The position numbers were made by a program, and so were the translations under genes. Under the pieces are notes generated by a model. That model did not search any database, was not told where the DNA came from, and saw nothing but the letters and a program-made list of their open reading frames with translations. This document shows positions 49,006 to 59,939 of a stretch of DNA of 64,000 nt, one piece after another. Each line of letters begins with the position of its first letter. The first letter of the stretch is position 1. The stretch comes from Aliivibrio finisterrensis. GTDB taxonomy: Bacteria; Pseudomonadota; Gammaproteobacteria; Enterobacterales; Vibrionaceae. The stretch spans positions 205,726 through 269,725 of the forward strand of contig NZ_WBVP01000005.1 in NCBI RefSeq assembly GCF_008933155.1. The letters are read 5' to 3'.

Positions 49006-51258
49006 ATGCTAAATAAAGAATTAGAAGCGAGTTTAAACAGTGCGTTTGCTCGTGCACGAGAAAAGCGTCATGAATTTATGACGGTAGAGCATTTATTACT
49101 TGCTCTATTAGAGAACCCATCAGCTCGAGAAGCTCTTTTAGCGAGCCATGCAGATTTAAAAGCATTGGCCACTGAAATTGATGAATTCATAACACAAACA
49201 ACACCTTTAATTCCTGCCGATAATGAAAGTCGAGAAACACAACCAACATTAAGTTTTCAACGAGTCCTCCAACGCGCTGTTTTTCATGTTCAATCATCAG
49301 GCCGTAGTGAAGTTACTGGTGCTAATGTTCTGGTTGCTATTTTTAGTGAGCAAGAGTCACATGCCGCATACCTCCTTAAAAAGAACGACATTAGTCGATT
49401 AGATATTGTTAATTACATCTCTCATGGTGCTCCAGAGCATCGCGATGAACATACAGAATCAAATAATGTTGAAACGGCAGTAGAAGCAAGTTCAGAAGAT
49501 AAATTAGAAAGTTTCGCAACGAACTTAAATCAAGTAGCGAAAAATGGAGGGATTGATCCTCTTATTGGGCGTGATCAAGAGCTTGAACGTACAATTCAAG
49601 TGCTATGCCGTCGTCGTAAAAATAACCCACTACTTGTTGGTGAAGCGGGCGTTGGTAAAACGGCTATTGCAGAAGGGCTTGCTTGGCGTATTGTTGAGGG
49701 GCAAGTTCCTGATGTAATTAAGGACTGCATTATTTATTCATTAGATATAGGTTCATTGCTTGCAGGAACGAAGTATCGTGGTGATTTTGAGAAGCGCTTT
49801 AAAGCCATCTTAAAGCAGCTTGAAAATGAAGAGCATGCGGTATTATTCATTGATGAAATACATACGATTATCGGTGCGGGTGCGGCGTCAGGCGGACAAG
49901 TTGATGCCGCTAACTTAATTAAGCCGTTATTAAGTAGTGGTAAATTGCGTTGCATTGGCTCGACGACTTATCAAGAGCACAGCTCTATTTTTGAAAAAGA
50001 GCGTGCATTAGCTCGTCGTTTCCAAAAAATAGATATTTTAGAACCATCGTTGGATGACACAACAAAGATCCTTATTGGATTGAAAAGTAAGTATGAGGAG
50101 CATCATGATGTTCGTTATACAAATAAAGCGCTTCGTGCAGCGGTTGAGTTATCAGCGAAATATATTAATGAGCGTCACTTACCAGACAAAGCGATTGATG
50201 TTATTGATGAGGCTGGGGCTCGTTGTCGTTTAACACCAGTCAGCCGTCGTAAAAAAACCATCAATGTTGCTGATATTGAGTCTATGGTTGCTAAGATGGC
50301 GCGTATTCCAGAGAAGTCGGTATCATCAAGCGATAAAGATGTTCTGAGAAAGCTGGATGATAAGCTTAAGATGTTGGTGTTTGGTCAAGATCAAGGCATC
50401 GATGCTTTATGTGAAGCGATTAAGCTAAGTCGAGCTGGTTTAGGTGCTGATAATAAACCTGTTGGTTCTTTCTTATTTGCAGGCCCTACAGGGGTTGGTA
50501 AAACAGAAGTGACGGTTCAGTTAGCCAAAGCGCTTGGTATTGAGCTTCTTCGTTTTGATATGTCTGAATACGGTGAGCGTCATACCGTGAGCCGCTTGAT
50601 CGGTGCTCCCCCTGGTTATGTTGGTTACGAACAAGGTGGCCTACTGACAGATGCGGTAATTAAGCACCCACATTCTGTTGTATTATTGGATGAACTTGAA
50701 AAGGCACATCCAGATGTCTTTAACTTGTTACTTCAAGTCATGGATAACGGTACGTTAACAGATAACAACGGGCGTAAAGCGGATTTCCGAAATGTAATTT
50801 TCGTAATGACAACCAATGCAGGCGTTCAAGAAACGGTTAAGAAATCAATTGGTTTGATTCAACAAGATCATAGTACTGATGCGATGGCTGCGATTAAGAA
50901 AGTCTTTACGCCAGAGTTTAGAAACCGTTTAGATAATATTATTTGGTTTGAACACTTAAGCAAAGATGTGATTTCACTTGTTGTTGAGAAATTCATTGTC
51001 GAGCTTCAAGTACAGCTAGATGCTCGTGGTGTGTCAATGGAAGTATCAAAAGAAGCGAAAGCATGGTTAGCTGAGAAAGGATACGACAAGGCCATGGGCG
51101 CACGTCCAATGGCTAGAGTTATCCAGGAAAACTTGAAAAAACCAATGGCAAATGAGCTTTTATTTGGTGAATTAGTAGATGGTGGTACGGTTCGCGTTAA
51201 ATTAAATAAAGGTGAATTAGCATTTGAATTTACCAGCGAAGCAGAAGCTGTGCATTAA
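49006..51258 (+). CDS. clpA: ATP-dependent Clp protease ATP-binding subunit ClpA
   Basis: Hexameric unfoldase of 750 residues that feeds ClpP. An N-domain with two Clp repeats (about 1-145) binds ClpS; AAA module 1 has GEAGVGKTA and LFIDEIH; module 2 has GPTGVGKTE and LLDELEKAH. The ClpP-docking loop is [12 protein letters not shown] at 49006 ([10 protein letters not shown]) follows GGGAGG. ClpP is not in this window. Confidence 0.97.
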   Translation: MLNKELEASLNSAFARAREKRHEFMTVEHLLLALLENPSAREALLASHADLKALATEIDEFITQTTPLIPADNESRETQPTLSFQRVLQRAVFHVQSSGRSEVTGANVLVAIFSEQESHAAYLLKKNDISRLDIVNYISHGAPEHRDEHTESNNVETAVEASSEDKLESFATNLNQVAKNGGIDPLIGRDQELERTIQVLCRRRKNNPLLVGEAGVGKTAIAEGLAWRIVEGQVPDVIKDCIIYSLDIGSLLAGTKYRGDFEKRFKAILKQLENEEHAVLFIDEIHTIIGAGAASGGQVDAANLIKPLLSSGKLRCIGSTTYQEHSSIFEKERALARRFQKIDILEPSLDDTTKILIGLKSKYEEHHDVRYTNKALRAAVELSAKYINERHLPDKAIDVIDEAGARCRLTPVSRRKKTINVADIESMVAKMARIPEKSVSSSDKDVLRKLDDKLKMLVFGQDQGIDALCEAIKLSRAGLGADNKPVGSFLFAGPTGVGKTEVTVQLAKALGIELLRFDMSEYGERHTVSRLIGAPPGYVGYEQGGLLTDAVIKHPHSVVLLDELEKAHPDVFNLLLQVMDNGTLTDNNGRKADFRNVIFVMTTNAGVQETVKKSIGLIQQDHSTDAMAAIKKVFTPEFRNRLDNIIWFEHLSKDVISLVVEKFIVELQVQLDARGVSMEVSKEAKAWLAEKGYDKAMGARPMARVIQENLKKPMANELLFGELVDGGTVRVKLNKGELAFEFTSEAEAVH

Positions 51259-51274
51259 TTGATATCTAGATAAT

Positions 51275-51304
51275 AAAAAACCCAGTCATTGACTGGGTTT
51301 TTTT
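51275..51304. terminator. Bidirectional terminator between clpA and infA
   Basis: AAAAAACCCAGTC (51275-51287), loop ATT, GACTGGGTTTTTT (51291-51303). A perfect 13-bp stem between convergent genes. Confidence 0.9.
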
Positions 51305-51351
51305 ATATTATGTTAAAGCAGACTGAAAATTAATCTGCTAAAAATGACAAA

Positions 51352-52352
<1,001 letters not shown>

Positions 52353-52354
52353 GG

Positions 52355-53068
52355 CTACGGTTTATTCCCTATTGATTGTGGTGCATAACAGCTTGGTGCG
52401 ACTAATTTGTCGGTAAGCTCTTCTAGTTTCATTTTAAATTCAGAGCGATTCATTTCAGTAGCGCCTAAACTTTCGAGGTGAGGGTTCATCATTTGGCAGT
52501 CAATGAGCTCACCACCGGCTGCGGAAAAATGCTCACAAAATTTCCATAGTGCGATTTTTGAAGCATTCGTCTTTAATGAGAACATAGATTCGCCACAAAA
52601 TATCTGGCCAATCTGAAGTCCGTATAATCCCCCAATTAGTGTTTCATTTTCCCATACTTCAACAGAGTGACAATAACCTAATGCTGCTAGTTGTTTATAC
52701 GCAAAGATCATTTCAGGCATAATCCAAGTTTCTTCGGGGCCTCTTGTTGATGCACATAATTCAATGATCTGTTCAGTTACTGTATTTATGGTGATGCGAT
52801 AGTTGGATTTACGAAAATACTTTTTAAGACTCTTAGATGGCGAGAATTGACGAGGTAAAAAGACACCTCGAATCGAAGGACTCCACCATAAAATAGGGTC
52901 GCCTTCGCTATACCAAGGGAAAATACCGTGTTGGTAAGCATTGATAAGACGATTAGCAGATAAATCGCCTCCCATTGCAAGTAATCCATCAGGTTCGGTT
53001 AATGCACTTTCTATTGAAGGAAAAGCGCTGTGCATATCTGAATCAAGTTGTTGTAAATATATAGTCAT
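52355..53068 (-). CDS. aat: Leucyl/phenylalanyl-tRNA-protein transferase Aat
   Basis: Transfers leucine or phenylalanine to proteins with N-terminal Lys or Arg. Clear Aat blocks: EPDGLLAMGGDLSANRLINAY, GIFPWYSEGDPILWWSPS and ESMFSLKTNASKIAL. Length is 237 (E. coli 234). No good ribosome site precedes the ATG at 53068, but the alignment to E. coli starts within a few residues of it. It heads the aat-bpt pair. Confidence 0.95.
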   Translation of the reverse strand: MTIYLQQLDSDMHSAFPSIESALTEPDGLLAMGGDLSANRLINAYQHGIFPWYSEGDPILWWSPSIRGVFLPRQFSPSKSLKKYFRKSNYRITINTVTEQIIELCASTRGPEETWIMPEMIFAYKQLAALGYCHSVEVWENETLIGGLYGLQIGQIFCGESMFSLKTNASKIALWKFCEHFSAAGGELIDCQMMNPHLESLGATEMNRSEFKMKLEELTDKLVAPSCYAPQSIGNKP

Positions 53069-53265
53069 AAATAAAAGAAATAAGTATTCATTATTTTTAA
53101 GTAAAGAGACGACATTGCCTCTGGTACAACGCTTTGGTTTTCGTTACTCTGAAGGAATGAAGAATAACAAAAAATAACAATGAAAGCTGAAACAGCTATG
53201 TCATCATGAGGTGAAATACCGAGCATAGCGTTATTATTTATTTGTATAGGAATTTTTACATAAAC

Positions 53266-54546
53266 ATGGAAAGCTTAACTCTTCAACCAATTTCCAAAAT
53301 TGATGGTCAAATAAACCTACCTGGCTCAAAAAGTGTGTCCAATCGTGCATTGTTACTGGCGGCGTTGGCATCTGGAAAAACAAAACTAACCAACCTGCTT
53401 GATAGTGATGATATTCGTCATATGCTTAATGCGCTAAAAGCACTTGGTGTTGAATATACATTATCCGAAGATAAAACAGTGTGTGAAGTAACAGGCTTAG
53501 GTCGTGCTTTTGAACCCAATGAGGCATTAGAATTGTTTCTTGGTAATGCAGGAACGGCAATGCGCCCATTAGCGGCAGCGTTATGCTTAGGTAAGGGTGA
53601 GTTTGTCCTTACTGGTGAGCCTCGTATGAAAGAACGTCCAATTGGGCATCTTGTCACTGCATTAAAAGCCGCAGGCGCAGATGTTGAATATTTAGAAAAT
53701 GAAAACTATCCACCGCTAAAAATAAAAGGCACAGGCCTTAGCGGAGGAACGGTTGATATTGATGGTTCAATCTCAAGCCAATTTCTAACTGCTTTTTTAA
53801 TGGCTGCACCACTATCAACACAAGAGACGACCATTAATATTATTGGTGACTTGGTTTCAAAACCTTATATAGACATCACTTTGGATATAATGGCGACGTT
53901 TGGTGTTGAGATTGAAAATCAAAATTATAAAACGTTTGTTGTGCCTGCGAATCAAAAGTATGTTGCACCCGGTGACTTTCTTGTTGAAGGTGATGCATCA
54001 TCAGCGTCTTATTTCTTAGCGGCGGCAGCCATTAAAGGTGGTTCAGTTAAAGTCACGGGAATTGGCAAAAAAAGCATTCAAGGCGATGTTCAGTTTGCTG
54101 ATGCGTTAGCGGCTATGGGTGCTGACATTGAATGGGGTGATGATTATGTTATTGCTCGTAAAGGTGAGCTAAAAGCCGTGGATATGGATTTTAATCATAT
54201 TCCTGATGCCGCGATGACAATAGCGACTGCAGCGTTATTCGCGGAGGGCACGACCTCTATTCGCAATGTATATAACTGGCGTGTAAAAGAAACAGATCGC
54301 TTAGCGGCGATGGCGACAGAATTAAGAAAAGTGGGTGCAGAAGTCGAAGAAGGTGAGGATTACATTACGATAACGCCACCGACATCATTAAAGCATGCAG
54401 CGATTGATACTTATGACGATCACCGTATGGCGATGTGTTTTTCGCTTGTGGCATTAAGTGATACACCAGTCACTATTAACGATCCGGGCTGCACATCAAA
54501 AACATTTCCAGACTATTTTGAAAAATTAAAAGAACTGAGTGTCTAA
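53266..54546 (+). CDS. aroA: 3-phosphoshikimate 1-carboxyvinyltransferase AroA
   Basis: EPSP synthase, sixth shikimate-pathway enzyme, 426 residues (E. coli 427). Class I features: [18 protein letters not shown] and [15 protein letters not shown], with [16 protein letters not shown] at 53266 (MESLTLQPI) is chosen by family length; a TTG at 53242 is possible but unlikely, and no close ribosome site exists. Its product is the substrate of AroC at 9.3 kb. serC, usually upstream in enterics, is absent. Confidence 0.96.
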   Translation: MESLTLQPISKIDGQINLPGSKSVSNRALLLAALASGKTKLTNLLDSDDIRHMLNALKALGVEYTLSEDKTVCEVTGLGRAFEPNEALELFLGNAGTAMRPLAAALCLGKGEFVLTGEPRMKERPIGHLVTALKAAGADVEYLENENYPPLKIKGTGLSGGTVDIDGSISSQFLTAFLMAAPLSTQETTINIIGDLVSKPYIDITLDIMATFGVEIENQNYKTFVVPANQKYVAPGDFLVEGDASSASYFLAAAAIKGGSVKVTGIGKKSIQGDVQFADALAAMGADIEWGDDYVIARKGELKAVDMDFNHIPDAAMTIATAALFAEGTTSIRNVYNWRVKETDRLAAMATELRKVGAEVEEGEDYITITPPTSLKHAAIDTYDDHRMAMCFSLVALSDTPVTINDPGCTSKTFPDYFEKLKELSV

Positions 54547-54584
54547 TTAATTATCAATAAACAAGCTTAAGATTTGTTGATACT

Positions 54585-54615
54585 AGCCCTGTGTAAAAAA
54601 ACACAGGGCTTTTTT
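54585..54615 (+). terminator. aroA terminator
   Basis: AGCCCTGTGT (54585-54594), six A bases, ACACAGGGCT (54601-54610), then TTTTT. It separates aroA from cmk-rpsA. Confidence 0.9.
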
Positions 54616-54656
54616 AGTTTTTAATAATCTAGAGTATATAAATAATCTGACTTGGG

Positions 54657-54669
54657 TATAATGCGCCCG
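54657..54669 (+). promoter_or_regulatory. Candidate cmk-rpsA promoter -10 and GC discriminator
   Basis: TATAAT at 54657-54662 is followed directly by GCGCCCG, a GC-rich discriminator typical of stringently controlled ribosomal promoters. The -35 is not obvious. It lies 43 bases before the cmk start. Confidence 0.55.
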
Positions 54670-54704
54670 TAGAAACCAATCACAATAATTAATTGGAGAA
54701 CTCC

Positions 54705-55379
54705 ATGACAACTCATTCACCAGTCGTTACTGTTGATGGTCCAAGTGGAGCAGGTAAAGGCACATTGTGTATGTTACTTGCAGAAAAGCTAGGTTATAAC
54801 TTATTAGATTCCGGTGCAATTTATCGTGTGTTAGCACTAGCTGCGATTCATCACGGAGTAGATTTAAACTCAGAAGATGGCCTTGTTCCTTTAGCCGCTA
54901 ATTTAGACGTGCAATTTAAAGCGGAAGGCGAACTTGTTAAAGTCATTCTTGAAGGTGAGGATGTTTCGGCTGAACTTCGCAAAGAAGAAACAGGAATGGC
55001 GGCTTCAAAAGTTGCAGCGTTGCCACAAGTACGTGAAGCATTATTACGTCGCCAACGTGCATTTTCTGCTCAGCCTGGCCTAATTGCTGATGGCCGTGAT
55101 ATGGGCACAGTGGTGTTCCCAAGCGCTGAAGTGAAGATATTTTTAGATGCAAGTGCAGAAGAACGTGCGAATCGCCGTATGAAGCAGTTGCAACAGAAGG
55201 GGTTAGATGTTAAATTTGACCGTCTTTTAAGCGAAATCCAAGAACGTGATGATCGAGACCGCAATAGAGCTGTCGCGCCATTACGTCCTGCAGAAGACGC
55301 TTTAGTATTAGATTCAACTTCAATGAATATTGATGAAGTTGTCGCGCAAGCCATTACTTTTATTGAATCTAAGCTATAA
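54705..55379 (+). CDS. cmk: Cytidylate kinase Cmk
   Basis: Phosphorylates CMP and dCMP. P-loop [10 protein letters not shown] is near the N-terminus, then [15 protein letters not shown] and [12 protein letters not shown], a core signature. ATG at 54705 has GGAGA 6-7 bases upstream; the upstream in-frame ATG at 54693 or so is not favoured. Length is 224. It is followed by rpsA, as in nearly all gammaproteobacteria. Confidence 0.96.
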   Translation: MTTHSPVVTVDGPSGAGKGTLCMLLAEKLGYNLLDSGAIYRVLALAAIHHGVDLNSEDGLVPLAANLDVQFKAEGELVKVILEGEDVSAELRKEETGMAASKVAALPQVREALLRRQRAFSAQPGLIADGRDMGTVVFPSAEVKIFLDASAEERANRRMKQLQQKGLDVKFDRLLSEIQERDDRDRNRAVAPLRPAEDALVLDSTSMNIDEVVAQAITFIESKL

Positions 55380-55386
55380 TGAAAAC

Positions 55387-55474
55387 TTAGTTAGTTGCAA
55401 GGATGATAACTAACCTTACTATCAACCCCATGCGGTAGGATACCCATGGACGTTTAATATTGAAGATCAAATTA
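55387..55474 (+). promoter_or_regulatory. Three-hairpin rpsA leader with purine loops
   Basis: Three hairpins precede the rpsA start. I: GTTAGTT (55390-55396) with AACTAAC (55408-55414), loop containing AAGGA. II: CCATG-C-GGTA with TACC-CATGG (55428-55449), loop GGA, one bulged C. III: TAAT-A-TTGA with TCAA-ATTA (55455-55474), loop AGA, one bulged A, ending at the ATG. There is no strong Shine-Dalgarno sequence. This matches the known E. coli rpsA initiation region, where GGA-type loops are bound by S1 and permit self-repression. Confidence 0.75.
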
Positions 55475-57148
55475 ATGACTGAATCTTTTGCTCAACTCTT
55501 TGAAGAGTTTCTGAATGAAACTGAATTCCAACAAGGCAGCATCGTTAAAGGTACTGTAGTAGCTATCGAGAACGGTTTCGTTCTTGTTGACGCTGGCCTT
55601 AAGTCTGAAGCAGCTATCCCAGCTGAACAATTCAAGAACGCTGCTGGCGAACTTGAAGTTGAAGTTGGTTCTGAAGTAGACGTTGCTCTTGACGCTGTTG
55701 AAGACGGTTTCGGCGAAACTCAACTTTCTCGTGAGAAAGCGAAGCGTCACGAAGCTTGGATCCAACTTGAAAAAGCATACGAAGATGCTGAAACAGTTAT
55801 GGGTGTTATCAACGGTAAAGTTAAAGGCGGCTTCACAGTTGAACTTAACGGTATCCGTGCATTCCTACCTGGTTCTCTTGTTGATGTACGTCCAGTACGT
55901 GACACTCTGCACCTTGAAGGCAAAGAGCTAGAGTTCAAAGTAATCAAACTTGACCAAAAGCGTAACAACGTTGTTGTTTCACGTCGTGCTGTTATCGAAT
56001 CTGAAAACAGTGTTGAGCGTGACGAGTTACTTGCTTCTCTACAAGAAGGCATGGAAGTTAAAGGTATCGTTAAGAACCTTACTGACTACGGTGCATTCGT
56101 TGATCTAGGTGGCGTTGACGGTCTACTACACATCACAGATATGGCTTGGAAGCGTGTTAAGCACCCATCTGAGATCGTAAATGTTGGTGACGAGATCAAT
56201 GTTAAAGTTCTTAAGTTCGATCGTGAGCGCACTCGTGTTTCTCTAGGTCTTAAGCAACTTGGCGAAGATCCATGGGTAGCTATCGCTAAGCGTTACCCAG
56301 AAGGTCACAAACTTTCTGGTCGTGTTACTAACCTAACTGACTACGGCTGCTTCGTTGAAATCGAAGAAGGCGTTGAAGGTCTAGTACACGTTTCTGAAAT
56401 GGATTGGACTAACAAGAACATCCACCCTTCTAAAGTTGTTAATGTAGGCGACGAAGTTGAGGTTATGGTTCTTGAGATTGACGAAGAACGTCGTCGTATC
56501 TCTCTAGGTCTTAAGCAATGTAAAGCTAACCCATGGCAGACATTCGCTGAAGCGCAAGCTAAAGGCGACCACGTTACTGGTAAGATCAAATCTATCACTG
56601 ACTTTGGTATCTTCATCGGTCTTGACGGCGGCATCGACGGTCTAGTTCACCTATCTGACATTTCTTGGAATGCTACAGGTGAAGACGCGGTACGTGAGTA
56701 CAAGAAAGGCGACGAAATCTCTGCTGTTGTTCTAGCAGTAGATGCAGAGCGTGAGCGTATTTCTCTAGGTGTTAAACAAATGGAAGAAGACCCATTTAAC
56801 AACTACCTAGCAGACAACAAGAAAGGTACTCTAGTAAACGGTACTGTTTCAGCTGTTGACGCTAAAGGCGCTACAATCACTCTTGCAGACAGCGTAGAAG
56901 GTTACATCCGTACTTCTGAGCTATCTCGCGACCGTGTTGAAGATGCATCTCTAATCTTAAGCGTTGGCGATAGCGTTGAAGCGAAGTTCACTGGTGTAGA
57001 CCGTAAGAACCGCGTAGTTAACCTATCTATCAAAGCTAAAGATGAAGCTGACGAGCAAGAAGCAATGGCTTCACTGAACACTAAGTCTGAAGACGGTGGT
57101 TTCGGTAACGCAATGGCTGACGCTTTCAAAGCAGCTAAAGGCGAATAA
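55475..57148 (+). CDS. rpsA: 30S ribosomal protein S1
   Basis: Protein of 557 residues, same length as E. coli S1, with six S1 (OB-fold) repeats; [24 protein letters not shown] segments mark each repeat. It unwinds and recruits mRNA to the 30S subunit. ATG at 55475 ([13 protein letters not shown]) is canonical; a TTG 15 bases upstream lies inside the leader hairpin. Codon use is strongly biased, as expected for a very highly expressed gene. Confidence 0.98.
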   Translation: MTESFAQLFEEFLNETEFQQGSIVKGTVVAIENGFVLVDAGLKSEAAIPAEQFKNAAGELEVEVGSEVDVALDAVEDGFGETQLSREKAKRHEAWIQLEKAYEDAETVMGVINGKVKGGFTVELNGIRAFLPGSLVDVRPVRDTLHLEGKELEFKVIKLDQKRNNVVVSRRAVIESENSVERDELLASLQEGMEVKGIVKNLTDYGAFVDLGGVDGLLHITDMAWKRVKHPSEIVNVGDEINVKVLKFDRERTRVSLGLKQLGEDPWVAIAKRYPEGHKLSGRVTNLTDYGCFVEIEEGVEGLVHVSEMDWTNKNIHPSKVVNVGDEVEVMVLEIDEERRRISLGLKQCKANPWQTFAEAQAKGDHVTGKIKSITDFGIFIGLDGGIDGLVHLSDISWNATGEDAVREYKKGDEISAVVLAVDAERERISLGVKQMEEDPFNNYLADNKKGTLVNGTVSAVDAKGATITLADSVEGYIRTSELSRDRVEDASLILSVGDSVEAKFTGVDRKNRVVNLSIKAKDEADEQEAMASLNTKSEDGGFGNAMADAFKAAKGE

Positions 57149-57156
57149 GTAAATTT

Positions 57157-57184
57157 AAAGGGAGCGTAATGCTCCCTTTTCTTT
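57157..57184 (+). terminator. rpsA terminator
   Basis: AAAGGGAGC (57157-57165), loop GTAAT, GCTCCCTTT (57171-57179), then TCTTTC. A moderate terminator, so some read-through into ihfB is possible. Confidence 0.82.
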
Positions 57185-57207
57185 CGATAACGTAGGAGAG
57201 GTCATTT

Positions 57208-57489
57208 ATGACAAAATCTGAACTGATTGAACAACTGTGTAGTAAAAAGCCTCAACTTTCTGCTAAGCAGGTTGAAGATACAGTCAAGGAAATCCTTGAA
57301 CAGATGGCAACAACGCTAGAGGGCGGTGATCGTATAGAGATTCGTGGTTTTGGTAGTTTTTCTCTACACTATCGAGAGCCTCGTTTAGGTCGTAATCCAA
57401 AAACTGGTGATAAAGTAGAATTGGACGGTAAGTTCGTTCCTCATTTTAAACCAGGTAAAGAACTGCGTGAACGTGTGAATTTCAGCTAA
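57208..57489 (+). CDS. ihfB: Integration host factor subunit beta
   Basis: DNA-bending protein of 93 residues, partner of IhfA. Begins [10 protein letters not shown] and carries the HU-family motif [21 protein letters not shown] with the intercalating proline. AGGAGAGG lies about 8 bases upstream. It follows rpsA, as in E. coli. Confidence 0.97.
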   Translation: MTKSELIEQLCSKKPQLSAKQVEDTVKEILEQMATTLEGGDRIEIRGFGSFSLHYREPRLGRNPKTGDKVELDGKFVPHFKPGKELRERVNFS

Positions 57490-57504
57490 TGTAAATTGGC
57501 ATAT

Positions 57505-57538
57505 AAAAACGGCATACTTTTTAGTATGCCGTTTTTTT
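57505..57538. terminator. ihfB terminator
   Basis: AAAAACGGCATACT (57505-57518), loop TTTT, AGTATGCCGTTTTT (57523-57536), then TT. Perfect 14-bp stem. Confidence 0.92.
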
Positions 57539-57623
57539 ATGTTCATTTTCAGTGCGTTTAGGTGTATCTTTAGAGCTGTAAAATAAGATATTGTTAGATG
57601 TTCATTAACTGGAGGGAATACCA

Positions 57624-57908
57624 GTGAAAATTGTTGTAGCTATTTTATTATTATCTTTATTTCTTATCTCATTAGCGGTCGGTGCACAAAACCAGATTAT
57701 TGTTAATTTTAACTATTTGTTGGCACAGGGTGATTTTCAATTATCAACCTTGCTAGGAATATTCTTTGCGACTGGTTTTGGTTTAGGCTGGCTGATTTGT
57801 GGCAGTATGTATTTAAAAGTGAGTATGACGCAGCGTCGTTTACGTAAGCGTCTCGATAAACAAACTGCAGAGTTGAATAAACTGCGTTTAGATTCAACCA
57901 AAGGGTAG
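57624..57908 (+). CDS. lapA: Lipopolysaccharide assembly protein LapA
   Basis: Membrane protein of 94 residues with two hydrophobic helices (about 3-19 and 40-64) and a charged coiled tail (MTQRRLRKRLDKQTAELNKLR). With LapB it links lipopolysaccharide level to LpxC turnover by FtsH. The start is GTG at 57624 with GGAGG 8 bases upstream. lapB begins 7 bases after the stop. Confidence 0.92.
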   Translation: MKIVVAILLLSLFLISLAVGAQNQIIVNFNYLLAQGDFQLSTLLGIFFATGFGLGWLICGSMYLKVSMTQRRLRKRLDKQTAELNKLRLDSTKG

Positions 57909-57915
57909 TGACTAA

Positions 57916-59085
57916 ATGTTAGAACTGCTATTCCTATTATTACCTATTGCAGCCGGTTATGGTTGGTATATGGGTAATAGGAGTGCGACACAACAACGTC
58001 AAAGAGATACAAATCACCTGTCACGTCAATACGTGGCGGGTCTGAATCTATTGCTGTCTGATCAGTCAGATAAAGCAGTAGATCACTTTATCGAGCTCCT
58101 TCAGGTCGATAGCGATACGATAGATACCCATCTTGCATTAGGTAACCTTTTTAGAAGCCGTGGTGAAGTGGACCGCGCCATCAAAATTCATCAAAACCTC
58201 ATCGCTCGTCCAAACTTAACGGTAGATCAACGAAATATAGCACTTCAACAACTTGCAAAAGATTATATGGTTGCTGGTATTTTGGATCGTGCCGAAAAAA
58301 TATTTGAGCAGTTAGTGGACGAGCCTGATCATAAAGAAGCCGCTTTACTTCAGTTAGTTGCTATTCATCAACAAACAAGAGAATGGGAACAAGCCATTAC
58401 CTTTGCTAATAGTTTAGTGAAAATGGGTAAGAAAAAGCTAAAACCCGACATTGCTCATTATTATTGTGAATTAGCAATGCAAGAGCTTGCTGATAGTAAC
58501 TTAAATAAAGCAAAACAGAATTTGAAAAAAGCCTTATCTATTGATAATAACTGCGTTCGAGCATCAATAATGATGGCGAAATTATTAATAGAAGAAGAAA
58601 GCTATAAAGCGGCTGCAGCGCAATTAGAATCCGTTTTAGATCAAGATATTGATTTTATCAGTGAGGCATTGCCATTACTTGCAGAGTGTTATGAACACTT
58701 AGATAGAGAAGGTTCATTGCTTAACTTTTTAAAAGAAGCGATAGTAAAAGGCGCAGGGGCAAGTGCAGAGCTTATGCTGTCTAATTTAATAGCAAAGCAT
58801 GAAGGTACAGCATTAGCTCAAGGTTATATGACTAAGCAACTGCTAAAAAATCCGACAATGAAAGGCTTCTACCGTCTTATGGGCTATCATGTTGATGAAG
58901 CTGAAGATGGTAGAGCAAAAGCCAGTTTATCGAGTTTACAAAACCTAGTTGGTGAGCAATTAAAAATGAAACCGAATTATCGTTGTTGTAAATGCGGTTT
59001 CTCTGCCCATCGATTATTTTGGCAGTGTCCATCCTGTAAAGGGTGGGGGGCAATTAAGCCTATAAAGGGTTTAGATGGTGAATAA
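57916..59085 (+). CDS. lapB: Lipopolysaccharide assembly protein LapB (YciM)
   Basis: Protein of 389 residues, matching E. coli LapB. One N-terminal membrane helix (MLELLFLLLPIAAGYGWYMG), tetratricopeptide repeats through about residue 340, and a C-terminal rubredoxin-like metal site CCKCGFSAH ... CPSCKGWG. It triggers LpxC degradation by FtsH and so limits lipid A synthesis. LpxM, another lipid A gene, is elsewhere in the window. Confidence 0.95.
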   Translation: MLELLFLLLPIAAGYGWYMGNRSATQQRQRDTNHLSRQYVAGLNLLLSDQSDKAVDHFIELLQVDSDTIDTHLALGNLFRSRGEVDRAIKIHQNLIARPNLTVDQRNIALQQLAKDYMVAGILDRAEKIFEQLVDEPDHKEAALLQLVAIHQQTREWEQAITFANSLVKMGKKKLKPDIAHYYCELAMQELADSNLNKAKQNLKKALSIDNNCVRASIMMAKLLIEEESYKAAAAQLESVLDQDIDFISEALPLLAECYEHLDREGSLLNFLKEAIVKGAGASAELMLSNLIAKHEGTALAQGYMTKQLLKNPTMKGFYRLMGYHVDEAEDGRAKASLSSLQNLVGEQLKMKPNYRCCKCGFSAHRLFWQCPSCKGWGAIKPIKGLDGE

Positions 59086-59088
59086 TGA

Positions 59089-59115
59089 AGAGGCGCTCTT
59101 AGTGCCTCTTTTTTT
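59089..59115 (+). terminator. Terminator between lapB and pyrF
   Basis: AGAGGCGCT (59089-59097), loop CTT, AGTGCCTCT (59101-59109) with one G-T pair, then a T run. It ends only about 36 bases before the pyrF ATG, leaving little space for a separate promoter. Confidence 0.8.
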
Positions 59116-59151
59116 GAGTAAAACAAAATGAGCAATTCCAAAGGAGAGAAA

Positions 59152-59856
59152 ATGAAAGACCAAAAGGTGATCGTTGCATTGGATTATGATAATCAAGCAG
59201 ATGCATTAGCGTTTGTAGATAAAATTGATCCTAGCTCTTGCCGCTTGAAAGTGGGTAAAGAGATGTTTACTTTATTTGGCCCTGAGTTTGTAAAGGAACT
59301 TCATAAACGTGGTTTTTCTGTTTTTCTAGATTTAAAGTTCCATGATATCCCTAATACTTGTTCAAAAGCAGTGCGTGCAGCAGCTGAAATGGGTGTGTGG
59401 ATGGTGAATGTTCATGCGAGTGGTGGTGAGCGTATGATGACAGCATCACGTGAAATTTTAGAACCATATGGAAAAGATCGTCCATTGCTTATTGGTGTAA
59501 CTGTACTAACAAGTATGGAACAACAAGATTTAGCGGGTATTGGTTTAGATATCGCACCACAAGAACAAGTAAAACGTTTAGCGGCATTAACTAAAAATAG
59601 TGGTTTAGATGGCGTTGTATGTTCTGCACAAGAAGCTTCAATGTTGAAAGCTGACCTAGGTAAAGACTTTCAGTTAGTGACTCCTGGCATTCGTCCAGCA
59701 GGTGCTGATATCGGTGACCAAAAACGCATTATGACACCGGTTGATGCAATTACCTCTGGTTCTGATTATTTAGTGATTGGTCGCCCAATTACACAGGCAG
59801 AGAATCCATCACAAGTATTAAGTGAGATTAACCTGTCTCTAGCGTCAGTTTTATAA
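59152..59856 (+). CDS. pyrF: Orotidine 5'-phosphate decarboxylase PyrF
   Basis: Final step of UMP synthesis. Catalytic motif [12 protein letters not shown] and [26 protein letters not shown] are intact. ATG at 59152 is chosen because AAGGAG lies 6 bases upstream; an in-frame ATG at 59128 precedes this site. Length is 234 (E. coli 245). It follows lapB as in E. coli, but a terminator intervenes. Confidence 0.96.
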   Translation: MKDQKVIVALDYDNQADALAFVDKIDPSSCRLKVGKEMFTLFGPEFVKELHKRGFSVFLDLKFHDIPNTCSKAVRAAAEMGVWMVNVHASGGERMMTASREILEPYGKDRPLLIGVTVLTSMEQQDLAGIGLDIAPQEQVKRLAALTKNSGLDGVVCSAQEASMLKADLGKDFQLVTPGIRPAGADIGDQKRIMTPVDAITSGSDYLVIGRPITQAENPSQVLSEINLSLASVL

Positions 59857-59883
59857 GTGTGTAATCGCTTATAAATAGATAAA

Positions 59884-59913
59884 AAAAATAGAGACCATTT
59901 GGTCTCTATTTTT
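59884..59913. terminator. Bidirectional terminator between pyrF and metG
   Basis: AAAAATAGAGACC (59884-59896), loop ATTT, GGTCTCTATTTTT (59901-59913). Perfect 13-bp stem with A and T runs between convergent genes. Confidence 0.92.
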
Positions 59914-59939
59914 GTTTGTAAGCTTCTTTTAAAAAAGAA

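Noticed and set aside
55472..57129. Several long open frames opposite rpsA
   Set aside because: They result from the extreme codon bias of rpsA, which avoids stops on the other strand; composition and starts are not gene-like.
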